This document shows, piece by piece, positions 43,923-45,164 of a DNA stretch of 45,164 nt. The notes beneath the pieces are model-generated. The model was not told the origin of the DNA. It saw only the letters and a list, made by a program, of their open reading frames with translations, and made no database searches. The translations under genes and the position numbers were made by a program. The DNA is from Chara braunii (lineage: Eukaryota > Streptophyta > Charophyceae > Charales > Characeae). The number at the start of each line of letters is the position of its first letter. The first letter of the stretch is position 1. Location: contig BFEA01000009.1 of assembly GCA_003427395.1 (NCBI GenBank), positions 2,606,651 to 2,651,814 on the forward strand, written 5' to 3'.

Positions 43923-44335
43923 TTTCGGAGGGCGCGGTATCCCGGCCCTCCTCTGTGTGCCAAAGTCTCCGCCCGACATCGATATTTCATTTTGTGGCCC
44001 GCGGCTTGCTGGATGGTTTTCGAACCCCTGTAGGCCTGGTACTTGCAATGTGTCTCGACACGGACCAACCCTGTTGGCGTAGCAAAAAGGTGCGCCGCAG
44101 GGCTTTTCATTGGTCCACACAGGCTCAGCGCCCTGCTGTACAGCAGAGCACAACCGGCTTGTGGCCGTGGTAGCCGTCGGGCTCGCCTTGGGACGCGGAG
44201 GTGAGAAGACTGGCTCAGCCTTTTCAACTGTTCGCCAAGCGCCCCTGTACAGGGTTATGGGATATGTACACGAAACAGGTCAAGGTAAAAAGAAAAGTTG
44301 AGCGTCTGAACGACACTTAGATCGTGACCCCTGCC
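43923..44335. other. no gene recognised
   Basis: Short frames only; the stretch is where copy B stops resembling copy A. Confidence 0.5.
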
Positions 44336-44339
44336 TTAA

Positions 44340-44395
44340 TCTGAGATAATCTAGTGATATCGGGTCACTATACCGTTGAGTTTTTCTCTTTTTCC

Positions 44396-44429
<34 letters not shown>

Positions 44430-44880
44430 TGATTTACCAGTTTCAGGCTAGAATTTCCCTTTTCTTGGGTCACGTCACTTTGTAGGGGAGGCCGTCGATT
44501 CAGGTTTTGGTTTGCGAGAACGGTCTCATGGTCTAGGCCTCACCAACCCCTTGCACATCACCTGTGTCGGACCTGCTCGTTCGAACTGCGTGGTAGGACC
44601 CCAGTAGCCATGTTAAGGGATAGATACAGCGACCTGGAAAAAGGGGAAAAGGGTCAAAAAGTTGGGATTTAGATTTGTGCATGGACTCACACCACTATCC
44701 AGGCGGGACTGCTTCGCGGAGGAAATTCGAATTGCCACCTTTCCTTTTCCTGCGATTATTGTTATTATTATTATTATTACTTTACCGATTTTGGAGGCGC
44801 GGCCCTCCCTTTTCGTTTTTTAGTCACTTCGCGGGAAAGCTGAACGGCTCGAATTACAGGTTTTGTGGTGTGCGGCCTAC
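44340..44880. repeat. two diverged units, each with a TTA microsatellite
   Basis: (TTA)n at 44395-44430 and 44758-44787, each preceded by TTTCC-rich text and followed by a similar order of words (TTTACC, GGAGGC or GGGAGGC, TTTCCCTTTTC or TCCCTTTTCG, GTCACTTCG or GTCACGTCACTT, GGTTTTG). Units lie about 365 bp apart and look like an old tandem duplication or two insertions of one short element. Confidence 0.55.
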
Positions 44881-45164
44881 AACGGCCAGGCACAAGTATC
44901 CTATCTGTGAATGTGCCACGCGCGAAAAAAAAGGGCGACCCACGGCCGCATCGGTAGGAAGCTTATCACCCCTGGAAGGGGTCAAAAGCCCCCTCCTTAC
45001 CATCGGACACGGGCACCCAGTAGAAGTATGTCGGCGGTCTGTTTTTGAAGTGAGAGGAGCGCCGTCGGTATTTCATTATGGGATACCGGATTGGGTCGCC
45101 GTTCCGTCGTGATGATTAGTGACTCTGAAGCCGCATAGTGGTTTCGAACCGTACTTCGACCGTT
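44881..45164. other. no gene recognised
   Basis: The tail of a 145-codon plus frame (44675-45112) covers it but lacks any recognisable feature. Confidence 0.4.

Noticed and set aside
44110-45112. 63- and 145-codon plus frames near the right end
   Set aside because: No motif, composition follows the microsatellite and local GC, no support from context.
1-45164. tRNA genes
   Set aside because: A few TTCGA words were seen (for example near 26612 and 45144) but no cloverleaf could be drawn around them.

Overview
The window reads as nuclear DNA of a eukaryote, most likely green lineage. The clues are a Penelope-like retroelement with its GIY-YIG domain placed before the reverse transcriptase (a permuted layout reported in green algae and some other groups), an Ulp1-type protease gene with a plant-style 73-bp intron, in-frame stops of the kind left by cytosine-methylation decay, and long gene-poor tracts of tandem and inverted repeats. 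A streptophyte alga such as Chara is my best guess, but it is a guess; no housekeeping gene fixes the species. Two assembly gaps are present (16616-16665 and 27401-27620).

Layout. 1-2400: microsatellite, AT-rich DNA with stem-loop repeats and a 116-bp tandem repeat. 2403-9432: a 7-kb foldback-type element with arms of about 3 kb in inverted orientation, minisatellites of 46 and 36 bp in each arm and a unique core of about 750 bp. 9.5-15.5 kb: no convincing gene, but two adjacent arrays, a 123-bp tandem repeat in which each unit can form a stem-loop, and seven hairpins with a shared 18-base loop and differing, still pairing, stems. 15.5-17.4 kb: a short stretch like LSU rRNA, poly(T), then a G/A-rich satellite. 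19019-25637: a nearly complete Penelope-like element with 1.26-kb terminal direct repeats. 26.3-28.4 kb: low-complexity DNA, gap and repeats. 28.9-31.5 kb, minus strand: a decayed Ulp1-like protease gene and, just upstream of it, a highly acidic ORF. 31.5-34.5 kb: GT-rich and palindromic repeats. 34.5-43.2 kb: sixteen copies of a 24-bp palindrome around an intact 322-codon ORF of unknown function and a 4.6-kb reading frame with a ParB-like domain followed by a domain laid out like a beta-class DNA methyltransferase. 43262-43922 is an inverted second copy of the acidic ORF.

How the parts relate. The Penelope-like frame (zinc knuckle, coiled coil, SAP-like segment, GIY-YIG, RT) reads as one polyprotein broken by stops and a few frameshifts. 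The ParB/methyltransferase-like frame stays in register for about 4.3 kb despite six internal stops. All ten stops listed in these two frames are TAG or TGA, none TAA, as expected if CAG and CGA were lost by C-to-T change. The palindromes beside a ParB-like gene recall bacterial parS/ParB partition sites; that is a hypothesis only. The inverted acidic copies at about 31 and 43 kb enclose the palindromes, the 322-codon gene and the ParB-like gene, so the whole 30.7-43.9 kb block could be one large mobile or composite unit.
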